A stretch of DNA of 19,309 nt from Chloroflexota bacterium (GTDB lineage: Bacteria; Chloroflexota; Anaerolineae; Aggregatilineales; Phototrophicaceae). Where the stretch lies: the NCBI GenBank assembly GCA_023430545.1, contig JAEZAF010000292.1, forward strand, positions 1 through 19,309, written 5' to 3'. The notes under the pieces are model-generated. The model was given only the letters and a program-made list of their open reading frames with translations, was not told the DNA's origin and did no database searches. The position numbers were made by a program, and so were the translations under genes. Each line of letters begins with the position of its first letter. Position 1 is the first letter of the stretch. Shown one piece after another: positions 1 to 7,908 of this stretch.

Positions 1-63
1 AGGATGCACGCCGAGCAAATCAGCAGCACCTCGCAGGCTCAGCCATTCAGTAGTATCAGTCAT
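1..63 (-). CDS. Helix-turn-helix DNA-binding protein, N-terminus only (runs off window)
   Basis: An ATG at 63 reads leftward for 21 codons to the window edge without a stop: MTDTTEWLSLRGAADLLGVH followed by P. The stretch WLSLRGAADLLGVHP matches the first helices of excisionase/MerR-type winged-helix domains, where 'LSxxEAAxxLGVSxxTVRRW' forms the DNA-recognition unit. The expected product is a small DNA-binding regulator or a larger protein with such a domain at its N-terminus. No clear Shine-Dalgarno is visible upstream of the ATG. The family call is based on about 13 informative residues, so the rest of the protein and its target are unknown. Confidence 0.6.
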   Translation of the reverse strand, partial: MTDTTEWLSLRGAADLLGVHP

Positions 64-369
64 AAGCGTTTTGAGATTGAAAGTTTCAGATCAGAATCGA
101 AGTGGTATTGTAAGTGCCATTATAACATGGATGTACGATTCGGCACGAATACAATACCCACACGATGCGATGTGCGGATTGCAGCGGCGGCAGCGGCGGC
201 GCGAAAAATAATGTGCCGCCACAAACAATTCTCCCCTCAAAATGAGCGGTGATGACAGAATTGCAGCGCAAATGCGCCGCATTTGTGGCGCATTTGCGCC
301 ACGACGCGCCGCAAGGTCCAACAAGTTGCGCTGCAAATCTGCTGTTTGTTGCTGCTGCAACTGGTGTGA
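64..369. other. Gene-free stretch with GC-rich triplet repeats and inverted repeats
   Basis: No convincing gene is seen here. The short open frames consist of low-complexity translations of GCAGCGGCG-type repeats (about 181-203) and carry no recognisable domain. The notable content is the nested inverted-repeat structure at 261-336, listed separately. It separates the HTH gene start (63) from the broken serine hydrolase fragment. Confidence 0.6.
261..336. repeat. Nested inverted repeats (cruciform-like)
   Basis: GCGCAAATGCGCC (266-278) and GGCGCATTTGCGC (287-299) are perfect 13-bp inverted copies around an 8-base loop. Each arm is itself a near palindrome (GCGCA-AA-TGCGC). An outer pair, TTGCAGCGCAA (261-271) and TTGCGCTGCAA (326-336), is a perfect 11-bp inverted repeat sharing bases with the inner left arm, so alternative foldings compete. 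No T-run follows on either strand, so it does not look like a simple terminator. Confidence 0.7.
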
Positions 370-558
370 TCAGTTTCTGGATATGATGTTAAGGTGCAGG
401 AACTTCATAGTGTAGCACGAATGTTCGGTTTGCGCGGTTCGAATTTTCAAACGAATCTGGCGCTCCACTGCCTGAACGAATTCGAGAATCGCAGCGGACG
501 AAACGCGCTGCTGTTCCGGTGTGCTGCGTGGTAGATACACTTCTGCGCTCGACAACAT
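370..558 (-). pseudogene. N-terminal remnant of a serine hydrolase (beta-lactamase family)
   Basis: From the ATG at 558 the frame begins MLSSAEVYLPRSTPEQQRVS and continues SAAILEFVQAVERQI. This matches the N-terminal signature of class C beta-lactamase-like serine hydrolases ('LPRSTPExQGVSSxAILxFVxAVE'), which normally continues into 'HSFMLVRHG' and, further on, the SxxK catalytic motif. Here the similarity stops after about 36 residues. The frame then reads 27 unrelated residues to a TGA at 370, and neither of the other two frames clearly resumes the family. Family members are usually several hundred residues long, so this is read as the 5' end of a gene whose remainder was lost. A weak AGGG lies about 9 bases before the ATG. 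It could still be an unrelated 62-residue peptide. Confidence 0.5.
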
Positions 559-672
559 TGTAGTGAACCCTTATGAGCTTCAAAGAACCTTGCAGATTAA
601 TTGTATCACCTTTCCCACTTGTCGCTCTCTTCAGATTAGGTTAATTTTGATGGTCTCGAGAAAGGTGCAAAT

Positions 673-3243
673 ATGACTGATCTACAACAACGTCTCGACG
701 ATTTGCGACAGGCCCTGACGGAGATTCAGGCGGGGACCAGTGATCGTTCGGTGATCGACATCGAACGCGCTGCACGTGATCTGCTGGCAGACGCCAAGAA
801 TACGCCGTATGAAAGCGCCGCGCAGACTCTTTTCGCCGATACCGTTCGTGCCTCAGCCGGTGGTGATGCTGGCAGCCGCGAATCGACCACGGCTTCTGCA
901 GCCAGCGTGCGTGGACTGCTCCGCCGGGCGCGTATCCGCATTGAGATCGCAGGCGACGAAGACGACATCGACGAGGCGATTGATATTCTTTCACAGGCTT
1001 TGAGCGTCAATCCCAGTGATCCCGAAACCATCGAGCTGTTAGAAGAAGCCGCAGCGCATAACGATCAGGCCCGCCACCGTGTGAGCGATCTGTTTGCACG
1101 TTATAACGTCCAGCGCACATCTGCTCCGAGTGCTTCGGCGGGCAGTGCCGCGCCGCAGTTGGAAGCCTTTGACGACGATGCTGATGACTCCGATGATGAC
1201 AGCGGCCCCATCCGCTCGACACCGCCGGTGGGCAGTGGATCACCGACCCCGCCCGGCCTGGTGACGCGCACCAACCGCGCCGTCGGGCGGCAGGGGCGTG
1301 CCGATGAAGCCGACCTGCCCGTGCCGCCGCGCTTCCCGACCTCGGCTGGCTATCCCGCGCCGGAGGACCAGCCGCGCTCTGATACGGGTGGGCGCAGCAG
1401 CGGTGACCGACGCCGCAAGACACAGACGCAGGGCATGTCTACGCTTTCCAGCGGACTGAATGCCGATGTCGATGATCTGCTGACTGACCTCACACAGTCC
1501 TACTACGCCGGGGATTATCAGCTCACGATTGAAACGGCCAATCGCATCCTGACGCTTCAGCCCGGCAATCCGACCGCGCTGGAATACCGCCAGAAATCCG
1601 AAGACAACCTGATTCGAGGCGTCGTGCCGGATCATCGTATCCCGTTCGATGCCCGTGTCTCCTACAACCGCGCCAAATCACTGGAGCGTGCCGGAAACTA
1701 CGAAGACGCCGAGCGCCTGTATCGCGAAGCCCGTGATCTGGCCGAGCGCAGCGGGATTTTAAGCTGGAAGGATGCCGAGCAGGCCATGCTCGATATTCAG
1801 GATCTGGCGCTGGCGCGTGAACTGGTCAATGACGGCGACCGTCTGCTGGCGACCGATAACTGGGGCGAAGCGCTGCGGAAATACGAAGGCGCGCTGCGTG
1901 TCGTCCCGAATGACCCGCAGACCGAAGAGCGCATCGAGACCATCCGCCGCGTGCAGCAGGACGCGGATCAGGCAGCTGTGCAGATTAACACGCTCAGCGG
2001 TTCCCTGACCGATCAGGCTGCACAGCTTCGCAACGCGCTCGGGATTCTGGCGCGGGTGCGTCAGCTTCTGCCCAACAGCCAGCGCATCGGCCAGCTTCAC
2101 GGGGAGGCCAATAACCGCCTCAACAGCATCAAGGCCCAGATCATCGATCAGGCACAGGGAGCGCTGACACGCGCATCCAACGCCGTCTCGATTGATGAGA
2201 AACTGGCCCTGAGCAATGAAGCGCAGCGGATGCTGGAACTCGGTGTCGAACTGGACCCCGGCGACGCCAAAATCTCCGAAATGGTGCTTCAGGCGCGCAG
2301 TATGTCTGGCGAAATGCAGCGCGCCCGTCAGACCATCGAACGCGCCGCCTCGCTGATCGCGCAGAATTTCGATCAGGAGATCTCGCAGGCGCGGACCATG
2401 CTGGCCGGTCTGCGAGATTATGCGCAGGATGATCGCTATCGCAACACGGTCAACGATCTGCTGTCACGCTATATGGAACGCGCCGAACTCGCGGTCGAAG
2501 ATGGCAATATCGCCGAAGCGCAGACCTGGATGGACGGCATGCGCGATGATCCGTTCCGCATTCTGGGACGCCGCGCCGAGATCCACCGGCTGGAGAATAT
2601 CATCCGCCGCCGTCAGCGCAGCCGGTCGATGTTGATGGCTGGCATCGTCGGCGGGATTATCATCCTGCTCGGTTTGGGGGCGCTCTTCACCCGTGATGCG
2701 TGGCTGCCGGTGCTGTATCCGCCCACCGCCACGCCGACTCTGACGCCGACCGAGACGCTGACACCGAGTGTCACCCCGACCGCGTCCGAAACGCCAACCG
2801 ATACCGCCACGCCGACCGATACCCTGACGCCGAGTATCACGCCGACCGATACCGATACGGCCACGCCAACCGACACCGCCACCCCGACCGATACCCCGAC
2901 GCTGACGCACACGCCGACCGCGTCCTTCACGCCGTCGGATACACCTACGGCAACGCTGACGCCAAGCATCACGCCCACGCCGGAAGTGCTGTGCCGACTG
3001 GTAGCAGCGAACGATCAGGGGCTGTTTGTCCGTGCCCGTGCGACGACCAATTCTCCGCAGGTGGGGACGATTCCGCGGTTTACTGCGATGGCGGTCACAG
3101 AACAGGCCCGTGGTGAGGATGATGGGCGCATCTGGTATCGTGTCCGTGTGACGGTCGATCAGTCGGAGATTTATGGCTGGGTGCGTGCCGACAATACCAG
3201 ACCGCAGACCGGCGAAATCTGCCCACCAATGCCTGAGGATTAA
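673..3243 (+). CDS. TPR-rich single-pass membrane protein with Thr/Pro stalk and SH3b domain
   Basis: The 856-residue protein has no signal peptide. Residues 1-640 are mostly helical, with TPR-like units (for example AEDAERLYREARDLAE-type and 'WGEALRKYEGALRVVPNDP' around residue 400-420), interrupted by an acidic, Pro/Gly-rich linker near 165-250. A basic patch (RRRQRSR) precedes a hydrophobic helix at about 653-675, which predicts the N-terminus inside. Residues 683-771 are a Thr/Pro-rich stalk, and 772-850 resemble a bacterial SH3 (SH3b) domain ('LFVRARATTNSPQVGTIPRF', then 'WYRVRV' and 'YGWVRAD'). The likely role is a scaffold linking a cytoplasmic partner to a peptidoglycan or other extracytoplasmic ligand; the partner is unknown. 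The ATG at 673 has GAAAGGTG about 6 bases upstream. A terminator follows at 3288-3327. Confidence 0.85.
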   Translation: MTDLQQRLDDLRQALTEIQAGTSDRSVIDIERAARDLLADAKNTPYESAAQTLFADTVRASAGGDAGSRESTTASAASVRGLLRRARIRIEIAGDEDDIDEAIDILSQALSVNPSDPETIELLEEAAAHNDQARHRVSDLFARYNVQRTSAPSASAGSAAPQLEAFDDDADDSDDDSGPIRSTPPVGSGSPTPPGLVTRTNRAVGRQGRADEADLPVPPRFPTSAGYPAPEDQPRSDTGGRSSGDRRRKTQTQGMSTLSSGLNADVDDLLTDLTQSYYAGDYQLTIETANRILTLQPGNPTALEYRQKSEDNLIRGVVPDHRIPFDARVSYNRAKSLERAGNYEDAERLYREARDLAERSGILSWKDAEQAMLDIQDLALARELVNDGDRLLATDNWGEALRKYEGALRVVPNDPQTEERIETIRRVQQDADQAAVQINTLSGSLTDQAAQLRNALGILARVRQLLPNSQRIGQLHGEANNRLNSIKAQIIDQAQGALTRASNAVSIDEKLALSNEAQRMLELGVELDPGDAKISEMVLQARSMSGEMQRARQTIERAASLIAQNFDQEISQARTMLAGLRDYAQDDRYRNTVNDLLSRYMERAELAVEDGNIAEAQTWMDGMRDDPFRILGRRAEIHRLENIIRRRQRSRSMLMAGIVGGIIILLGLGALFTRDAWLPVLYPPTATPTLTPTETLTPSVTPTASETPTDTATPTDTLTPSITPTDTDTATPTDTATPTDTPTLTHTPTASFTPSDTPTATLTPSITPTPEVLCRLVAANDQGLFVRARATTNSPQVGTIPRFTAMAVTEQARGEDDGRIWYRVRVTVDQSEIYGWVRADNTRPQTGEICPPMPED
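2719..2985 (+). repeat. Thr/Pro-coding degenerate hexamer/nonamer repeat
   Basis: This in-frame low-complexity stretch is built from variants of ACGCCGACC and GATACC and encodes (T-P-T-x) units such as TATPTDTLTPSITPTDT. It lies between the membrane helix and the SH3b domain of the large TPR protein and should form an extended, possibly glycosylated stalk. Its repetitiveness makes it prone to length change by slippage. Confidence 0.8.
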
Positions 3244-3253
3244 CATCCATATC

Positions 3254-3277
3254 GTAGGGATACGCGACGGCGTGTCC
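3254..3277 (+). repeat. REP-like palindrome with GTAG head (copy 1)
   Basis: GTAG (3254-3257) is followed by GGATACGC, a GACG loop and GCGTGTCC. The arms pair at 7 of 8 positions, with one G-T wobble. The architecture matches copies at 11479-11502 and 11525-11549. It lies 10 bases after the stop of the TPR gene and before the terminator. Confidence 0.5.
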
Positions 3278-3287
3278 ACCCGAAAAC

Positions 3288-3327
3288 AAAGCGCCCACGT
3301 CGCGGATTGTCGCAGCGTGGGCGCTTT
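3288..3327. terminator. Bidirectional intrinsic terminator
   Basis: AAAGCGCCCACG (3288-3299) and CGTGGGCGCTTT (3316-3327) form a perfect 12-bp stem with a 16-base loop. The A and T ends give a U-rich end in each direction (short on both strands). It sits between the convergent TPR gene (ends 3243) and WD40 gene (ends 3348), so it can serve both. Confidence 0.8.
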
Positions 3328-3347
3328 ATTGAAATTATATGTAACTG

Positions 3348-4385
3348 TTATTTCCAAATTGTGATTCGATCGTCACTCGCTGATACAAAAGCAGTTCCGT
3401 CAGATTTCCAACTCAGCGAGACAGCCTTTTCGCCCGCATGAATGATCTGCAAAGCATCACCTGTCTCGGCATCATGTAACTGGAGATCACCGTCCGTATC
3501 AGCGATGGCAATCAACTGACCGGTCGGCTGCCATTCAACTGCCGAAATATTGGACATTGCAAAAGATTTTTCAACGAGGATCTGATCTGAACGTATATCC
3601 CGGATTTCAATCCCACGACTCGATGTGGCGACTCGCTGTCCATCGGGGCTGATGGCTGCAATGCGTGGACCGAGAAAAGCAAATACCATTTCGACGCTTT
3701 CATGTGATTTCACATCCCAAACCGTGACGGTAAAGAGAGGTATCTCACCTTCCACGCTGTCGGGACCCATTGCGGAACTGACCAGTCGCGTACCAGTTGA
3801 GTCCCATTCAACAGCGTATCCAGCACCGGCAAAACCCGTCAGAATGGTAGGCGGTTTCCGTGTTTTTAGGTTCCACAGCATCAGGAAATTGCCGGTAGTG
3901 ACAATGTAATCATTTGCCGGACTCCATGCCACGTCTATGGTATTTCCCAGATAATCCGTCTCATTGGAGACACCTTCAATGCCATCAATGAAGTTACCGG
4001 TCACAGCGTCCCAGAAATTGAGTGAGATCATTGGATATGTAGTGACCGTGACAAACTGTTTGCTATCAGGACTCCAGTCAAATGCGCTTGCTGTGAACTC
4101 TTCATGCACTGCAAGCAGGCTTCCATCATTTGCATCCAGAATATATAAATCCAAATCGCTGAGGGCTGCAATCATCGTTCCATCAGGACTCCATTTGACC
4201 TCAGACCAGTAAATACTTCTACCTAAGTCCTTGCCTGCATCCCAGCTTAAAACCGCTTGAAATGGTGTGCTGTCTGATAATGGTGTTGGAGCCTCTGGTG
4301 TATCCTGAGCACTGGTGGGTAAGCAACAGATCCATATCAGGACGATGAAAAACAACTTGCCAGCATCCACAGAAGGTTTACTCAT
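3348..4385 (-). CDS. Secreted WD40 seven-bladed beta-propeller protein
   Basis: The 345-residue product starts at the ATG at 4385 (MSKPSVDAGK), preceded by AGGA about 9 bases upstream. An in-frame start 33 bases further up would place 11 polar residues before the signal and has no better ribosome site. Residues 10-26 are hydrophobic (LFFIVLIWICCLP) with a plausible signal peptidase site near TSA-QD, then a short Pro/Ser/Thr linker. The remainder contains seven WD40-type blades, each with 'xWSPDGxxxA' and a closing 'xxxWD' or similar (for example VKWSPDGTMIAALS, VEWQPTGQLIAIAD, LSWKSDGTAFVSASDDRITIWK). It probably acts outside the cytoplasmic membrane as a binding platform; the ligand is unknown. 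Codons are visibly more A/T-rich than in the neighbouring genes, and terminators lie on both sides. Confidence 0.8.
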   Translation of the reverse strand: MSKPSVDAGKLFFIVLIWICCLPTSAQDTPEAPTPLSDSTPFQAVLSWDAGKDLGRSIYWSEVKWSPDGTMIAALSDLDLYILDANDGSLLAVHEEFTASAFDWSPDSKQFVTVTTYPMISLNFWDAVTGNFIDGIEGVSNETDYLGNTIDVAWSPANDYIVTTGNFLMLWNLKTRKPPTILTGFAGAGYAVEWDSTGTRLVSSAMGPDSVEGEIPLFTVTVWDVKSHESVEMVFAFLGPRIAAISPDGQRVATSSRGIEIRDIRSDQILVEKSFAMSNISAVEWQPTGQLIAIADTDGDLQLHDAETGDALQIIHAGEKAVSLSWKSDGTAFVSASDDRITIWK

Positions 4386-4462
4386 ATTCCGTAATCCTGA
4401 TTGATCCTTCAGTAACATAAATCATACGCTCTTTTCCATTTTTTGTATATTAAACACAAAAC

Positions 4463-4497
4463 AAAAAAGCTGAGATCCCATCGGCCCTCAGCTTTTT
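4463..4497 (-). terminator. Intrinsic terminator of the TPR/propeller operon
   Basis: Read on the minus strand, AAAAAGCTGAG pairs with CTCAGCTTTTTT around a 12-base loop and continues into GTTTTGTG, a good U-tract. It lies 23 bases after the stop of the 4520-6034 gene and separates that operon from the WD40 gene downstream. Confidence 0.85.
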
Positions 4498-4519
4498 GTT
4501 GTGTCACCGTGCTCTAAAC

Positions 4520-6034
4520 CTAATTCGTCAGCCATGTGCCGGGGAAGTAGTCATTCCGGCCACTTGTAAGCTGATACAGATTGCCGTTGGCGCGTTCGTA
4601 GATGTAGATGTTATAGCCGCCGTCACGGTTGCTGGCGAAGGCGATATAGCGTCCGTCCGGGCTGTAGACCGGGTGCAGATCGTCCGCCGGGTGATTGCTG
4701 ACGTTGATGATATTGCCGGAGCTGTCCCGTTCGAAGATCTCATGCGGGTCGGAGCCGGTATTCCCCGCGAACACCAGATACAGGCTGTCCGGTGAATAGC
4801 GCGGCATCGTCTCGATGGTCAGGCTGCCGTCCTGTGTCATCGGGCGCATCTGACCGTCTGCCGGGGTGAGTTCGAACAGATCGACGTTGCCGGTCTGGTC
4901 ACGCCGCGCCGCGATGATCAACTGGCCGGTCGGTGAGAACGCCGGGAAGCTGTAGTCGGTGTTATCCGAGACCAGCCGCGTCAGCGGGTCGCCATCCGCG
5001 TCGGTGAAGTCCATCAGGAAAAGCTGACGATTCGCGCCAGCGACCTCTGCGGTGAAGACCACGCGGTTGCCGTCAAACGAAATATTCGGCTGATCGGCAT
5101 TCAGGATCACATTGGAGCCAGTGTTGAAGATGCTGTTGGCCCACAGTTCCGGCAGAATCTGCGTCGCGCCGCTGGTGGCATCCACCGCCACCAGCGACTG
5201 CTCGAAGGTGTTACGCGAATACTGCGAGTAAACAATCCGACTGGTGGAGATGCCATGCGGATAGCGTCCGCGCTCGTTGCCGCTGAGCGTCGTGATCTGG
5301 CCGTTGTTGACGCCAATCGAGATAATCGGATAGTAGCCGTCATTCAGCAGATTATCACCGCCATACGCCATGATAAAACCAGTGATCTGCGGCCCCGGTG
5401 AGGGAACGACGGTCGCCTGATTGATCACCGCCTGATCGGGTGTCGCGGTGAAGGTCGGCGGCAGGGTCGGCGGTCCCGCGCGGGTGCTGGTCAGGGTTGG
5501 TGTCGGCGAATTCTCGGCGTAGAACGTCGCCGTCGCATCGACGATCGACTGCGTCTGCATAAAGGAGATCTGTGTTTCCGTCGCCGCGAGCTCAGTGGAT
5601 AGCACGGCGACTTCGGTCTGCGCGGCGAATTCCTGTGCCTGCCGCTGATTGTTGGCGGTAATTACGGCAAAGGCCCCGCCCAGCACGATCACCACCAGCA
5701 GAAACAGCCCGCCCAGGATCAGTGTCAGTGTCTTGCGCTGGATTCCCGGCGCGACTTCTTCATCATCTGCACCGGCAGGCCGCAGCGTCGCGCCTTCCAG
5801 CCGTTCCAGCGCCTCTTTCGCGCGGACATTGGTCGGGTCCAGCTCCACCACCCGCCGCAGAGCGCTGCGCTTTTCGTCCGGCGACTCGCTCACACGGTAC
5901 ATCAGCATCCATGCGCGGGTGTTCCCGCTGTCTTCTGCCAGCAGTTCCTCGAGCAGACGCCGCGCACGAGCGTTATTCCCGGCACGTGCCGCTTCAGTCG
6001 CTTCCTGTAATAGTTGCTGTCGATTCGTACTCAT
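4520..6034 (-). CDS. TPR / transmembrane / Thr-Pro stalk / TolB-like propeller protein
   Basis: The protein has 504 residues. Residues 1-80 form a short helical TPR-like module (EAARAGNNARARRLLEELL, then SALRRVVELDPTNVRAKEAL). A basic PGIQRK precedes a membrane helix at about 103-127, so the N-terminus should be cytoplasmic. Residues 128-170 look coiled-coil (QAQEFAAQTEVAVLSTELAA) and 175-210 form a Thr/Pro stalk with LPPTFTATP. Residues 215-500 are a TolB/PD40-type beta-propeller with repeated 'FSPTGQLIIAARRD', 'YSPDSLYLVFAGN' and 'YSPDGRYIAFASNRDG' blades. It probably senses or binds something outside and reports to a TPR partner inside. The ATG at 6034 is chosen; an in-frame TTG lies one codon upstream. 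It starts 44 bases after the 6079-7785 gene, so the two are probably cotranscribed. Confidence 0.82.
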   Translation of the reverse strand: MSTNRQQLLQEATEAARAGNNARARRLLEELLAEDSGNTRAWMLMYRVSESPDEKRSALRRVVELDPTNVRAKEALERLEGATLRPAGADDEEVAPGIQRKTLTLILGGLFLLVVIVLGGAFAVITANNQRQAQEFAAQTEVAVLSTELAATETQISFMQTQSIVDATATFYAENSPTPTLTSTRAGPPTLPPTFTATPDQAVINQATVVPSPGPQITGFIMAYGGDNLLNDGYYPIISIGVNNGQITTLSGNERGRYPHGISTSRIVYSQYSRNTFEQSLVAVDATSGATQILPELWANSIFNTGSNVILNADQPNISFDGNRVVFTAEVAGANRQLFLMDFTDADGDPLTRLVSDNTDYSFPAFSPTGQLIIAARRDQTGNVDLFELTPADGQMRPMTQDGSLTIETMPRYSPDSLYLVFAGNTGSDPHEIFERDSSGNIINVSNHPADDLHPVYSPDGRYIAFASNRDGGYNIYIYERANGNLYQLTSGRNDYFPGTWLTN

Positions 6035-6078
6035 CAATCACCCGTTAATGACTATTACGATACTGATAGGATTTTCCG

Positions 6079-7785
6079 TTACTGTGCGTTCAGCGCATCC
6101 AGATCAATGGGCCGGAAGACCACCGAGGTATCCGTGCGGCCGTTGTCCGTCAGTCGGCGGACTTCGAATCCGCCTAGGTCGGTCAGGTAGACCTGGAAAT
6201 CCTCTGATTCGCGGTTGGAGATGAACACCACCCACCGCCCATCAGGACTCAGGGCCGGTTCGCGGTTTTCAACCGTATTGCCATCGCCAATCGTCACAAG
6301 CTGGCCCGGGCCGCCGATCTCGTTTTCCACAAAGTAGACATCACCGCTTCCGGTGCGGTCACCGACAAAGATAATCGTCGCCCCGTCAAATGACCAGCCC
6401 GGTGAGTAATTGCTACCGCTGGTATCCGTGATGCGTCGCGGCGGGTTGCCGCCTTCGATATTGCCGTCTTCGGTCAGGGTCAGCGTATAGATTTCCGTCA
6501 GGTCCGGGCTGTCCTGATCCGAGGTGTAGGCCACGACATTGGCAACCGGCGAAAAACTCGGCTCGCGGTCGATGCTGTTGTTATTGGTCAGCGGGCGCGG
6601 CGTCCCGCCATTAGACTCGACGATATACAGTTCGCTGTCCCCCTGACCGGCGCTGCTGGCAAACACCACCAGGCTGCCATCCGGCGAGAAGGACGGGCTG
6701 GAGGTATCCGGCGATCCCAGTGACGTGATCTGAAGCGCATTGTCGAGGTCATTAATTGACGCGACGAACACCTCGGCGGCGACATCACTGGCCTGCTGTT
6801 CAGATGTGTCTTCTACTTCGGTTTCAGCATCCGGGACTTCAGGGGCCTGCGGTAGATCAATCCCCGGCCCGCTGGGGTCAACCTGTTCGGGCGGCTGAAT
6901 CTCGGTCGGGACGACTTCGGTCGGAGGGGCTTCGGTTGGCTGCGCAGGGGGGATAATCAACGCACCACCCGGCACATCGCGGACGAAAGCGACTCTCTGG
7001 CCGTCTGGTGAGATGGCGATGTCACGTGCGCCCTCCAGAATAAAGCCGTCGCCTGAGCCGTCGGCGTTCAGTATGTACAGGTCGGGCTGGGATGCGCCGG
7101 TATTCAGGCTGGTATACAGCAGCGGGAAGTTCTCGACTCCGATGGGCGTCGCGGTCGGTACCGGCGTCTGGCTGGGCGGTGGTGGCGGCGTGGCGGTGAA
7201 GGTGGGCGGCAGCGTCGGCGCGAGGACGCGGGTCACTTCACCTGCCGCGCGATTCTCCGGCGTGGGGGATAATGTCGGTGTCAGGGTGATGGTAGGCGGC
7301 ACCTCTGTTGGCGCGATCACGACGGCGGTGGGTTCTGGCGCATCAGGTGTGATCGCGTTCAATACCACAGCACCGATGACGATCACCACTGCCGCCAGCG
7401 CCAGCAGGGCCAGCAGCGCACCCAGATTGATGCCACTGCCGCCTTCCGGCACGCTGACCGGCCCACGTTGAGCCTGCCGCACGCGGGAAATGGTATCGCG
7501 TACCCGTGACTGTTCCGCAGCGGCGGCGCTGGTCGGCTGATCCAGTCGCGCAAGCGCCTCACGCGCACGCCCGTTGCGCGGGTTAATCTGAAGTACACGT
7601 TCCAGCGCATTGCGGCGTTCGGTGTTGGTATTGACGACCGACGCCAGCCAGATCCATGCCATTTCGTTGCGGTCATCCTGGGCGATCACACGCTCCAGCA
7701 GGCGGCGTGCGGTGGTGCGGTCTCCACGCTTGGCGGCATCAATCCCATTACGCAGCGTAGTTTGAAGATCATCTGAAGACGACAA
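6079..7785 (-). CDS. TPR / transmembrane / Thr-Pro stalk / TolB-like propeller protein (paralogue)
   Basis: The 568-residue protein shares its whole plan with its downstream neighbour. Residues 1-82 are the TPR-like module (GDRTTARRLLERVIAQDDRN, then RRNALERVLQINPRNGRAREAL), a membrane helix lies at about 120-145, a Thr/Pro stalk at 150-215 with PTLPPTFTATP, and a PD40/TolB-like propeller from about 220 ('ISPDGQRVAFVRD', 'FSPDGSLVVFASS', 'LSPDGRWVVFISNRE'). A Pro/Glu-rich insertion of roughly 60 residues interrupts the propeller near 275-335 and is absent from the paralogue. The start is TTG at 7785: a perfect AGGAGG (7793-7798) lies 7 bases before it, and the protein begins exactly where the paralogue's TPR module does. 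The function of the pair is not established. Confidence 0.82.
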   Translation of the reverse strand: MSSSDDLQTTLRNGIDAAKRGDRTTARRLLERVIAQDDRNEMAWIWLASVVNTNTERRNALERVLQINPRNGRAREALARLDQPTSAAAAEQSRVRDTISRVRQAQRGPVSVPEGGSGINLGALLALLALAAVVIVIGAVVLNAITPDAPEPTAVVIAPTEVPPTITLTPTLSPTPENRAAGEVTRVLAPTLPPTFTATPPPPPSQTPVPTATPIGVENFPLLYTSLNTGASQPDLYILNADGSGDGFILEGARDIAISPDGQRVAFVRDVPGGALIIPPAQPTEAPPTEVVPTEIQPPEQVDPSGPGIDLPQAPEVPDAETEVEDTSEQQASDVAAEVFVASINDLDNALQITSLGSPDTSSPSFSPDGSLVVFASSAGQGDSELYIVESNGGTPRPLTNNNSIDREPSFSPVANVVAYTSDQDSPDLTEIYTLTLTEDGNIEGGNPPRRITDTSGSNYSPGWSFDGATIIFVGDRTGSGDVYFVENEIGGPGQLVTIGDGNTVENREPALSPDGRWVVFISNRESEDFQVYLTDLGGFEVRRLTDNGRTDTSVVFRPIDLDALNAQ

Positions 7786-7792
7786 AAGCCTT

Positions 7793-7798
7793 CCTCCT
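7793..7798 (-). promoter_or_regulatory. Shine-Dalgarno fixing a TTG start
   Basis: AGGAGG on the minus strand, spaced 7 bases from TTG at 7785. No ATG or GTG is available at a comparable distance, so this site decides the start of the 568-residue propeller protein. Confidence 0.75.
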
Positions 7799-7908
7799 GA
7801 TTCGTTGCTCCGGCAATTTCAAAGTAATCGAGGCCCTGCGGCAGAGGGGCACCGTTTTATATCAGGCTGTCATGCTCATGATGCCTGTTGCCGACCGGTA
7901 AATGCCGG

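Noticed and set aside
2464..3357. Long minus-strand open frame (about 297 residues) antisense to the TPR gene
   Set aside because: Its translation is Arg/Gly-rich low complexity produced by the Thr/Pro repeat on the other strand, and no domain is recognisable.
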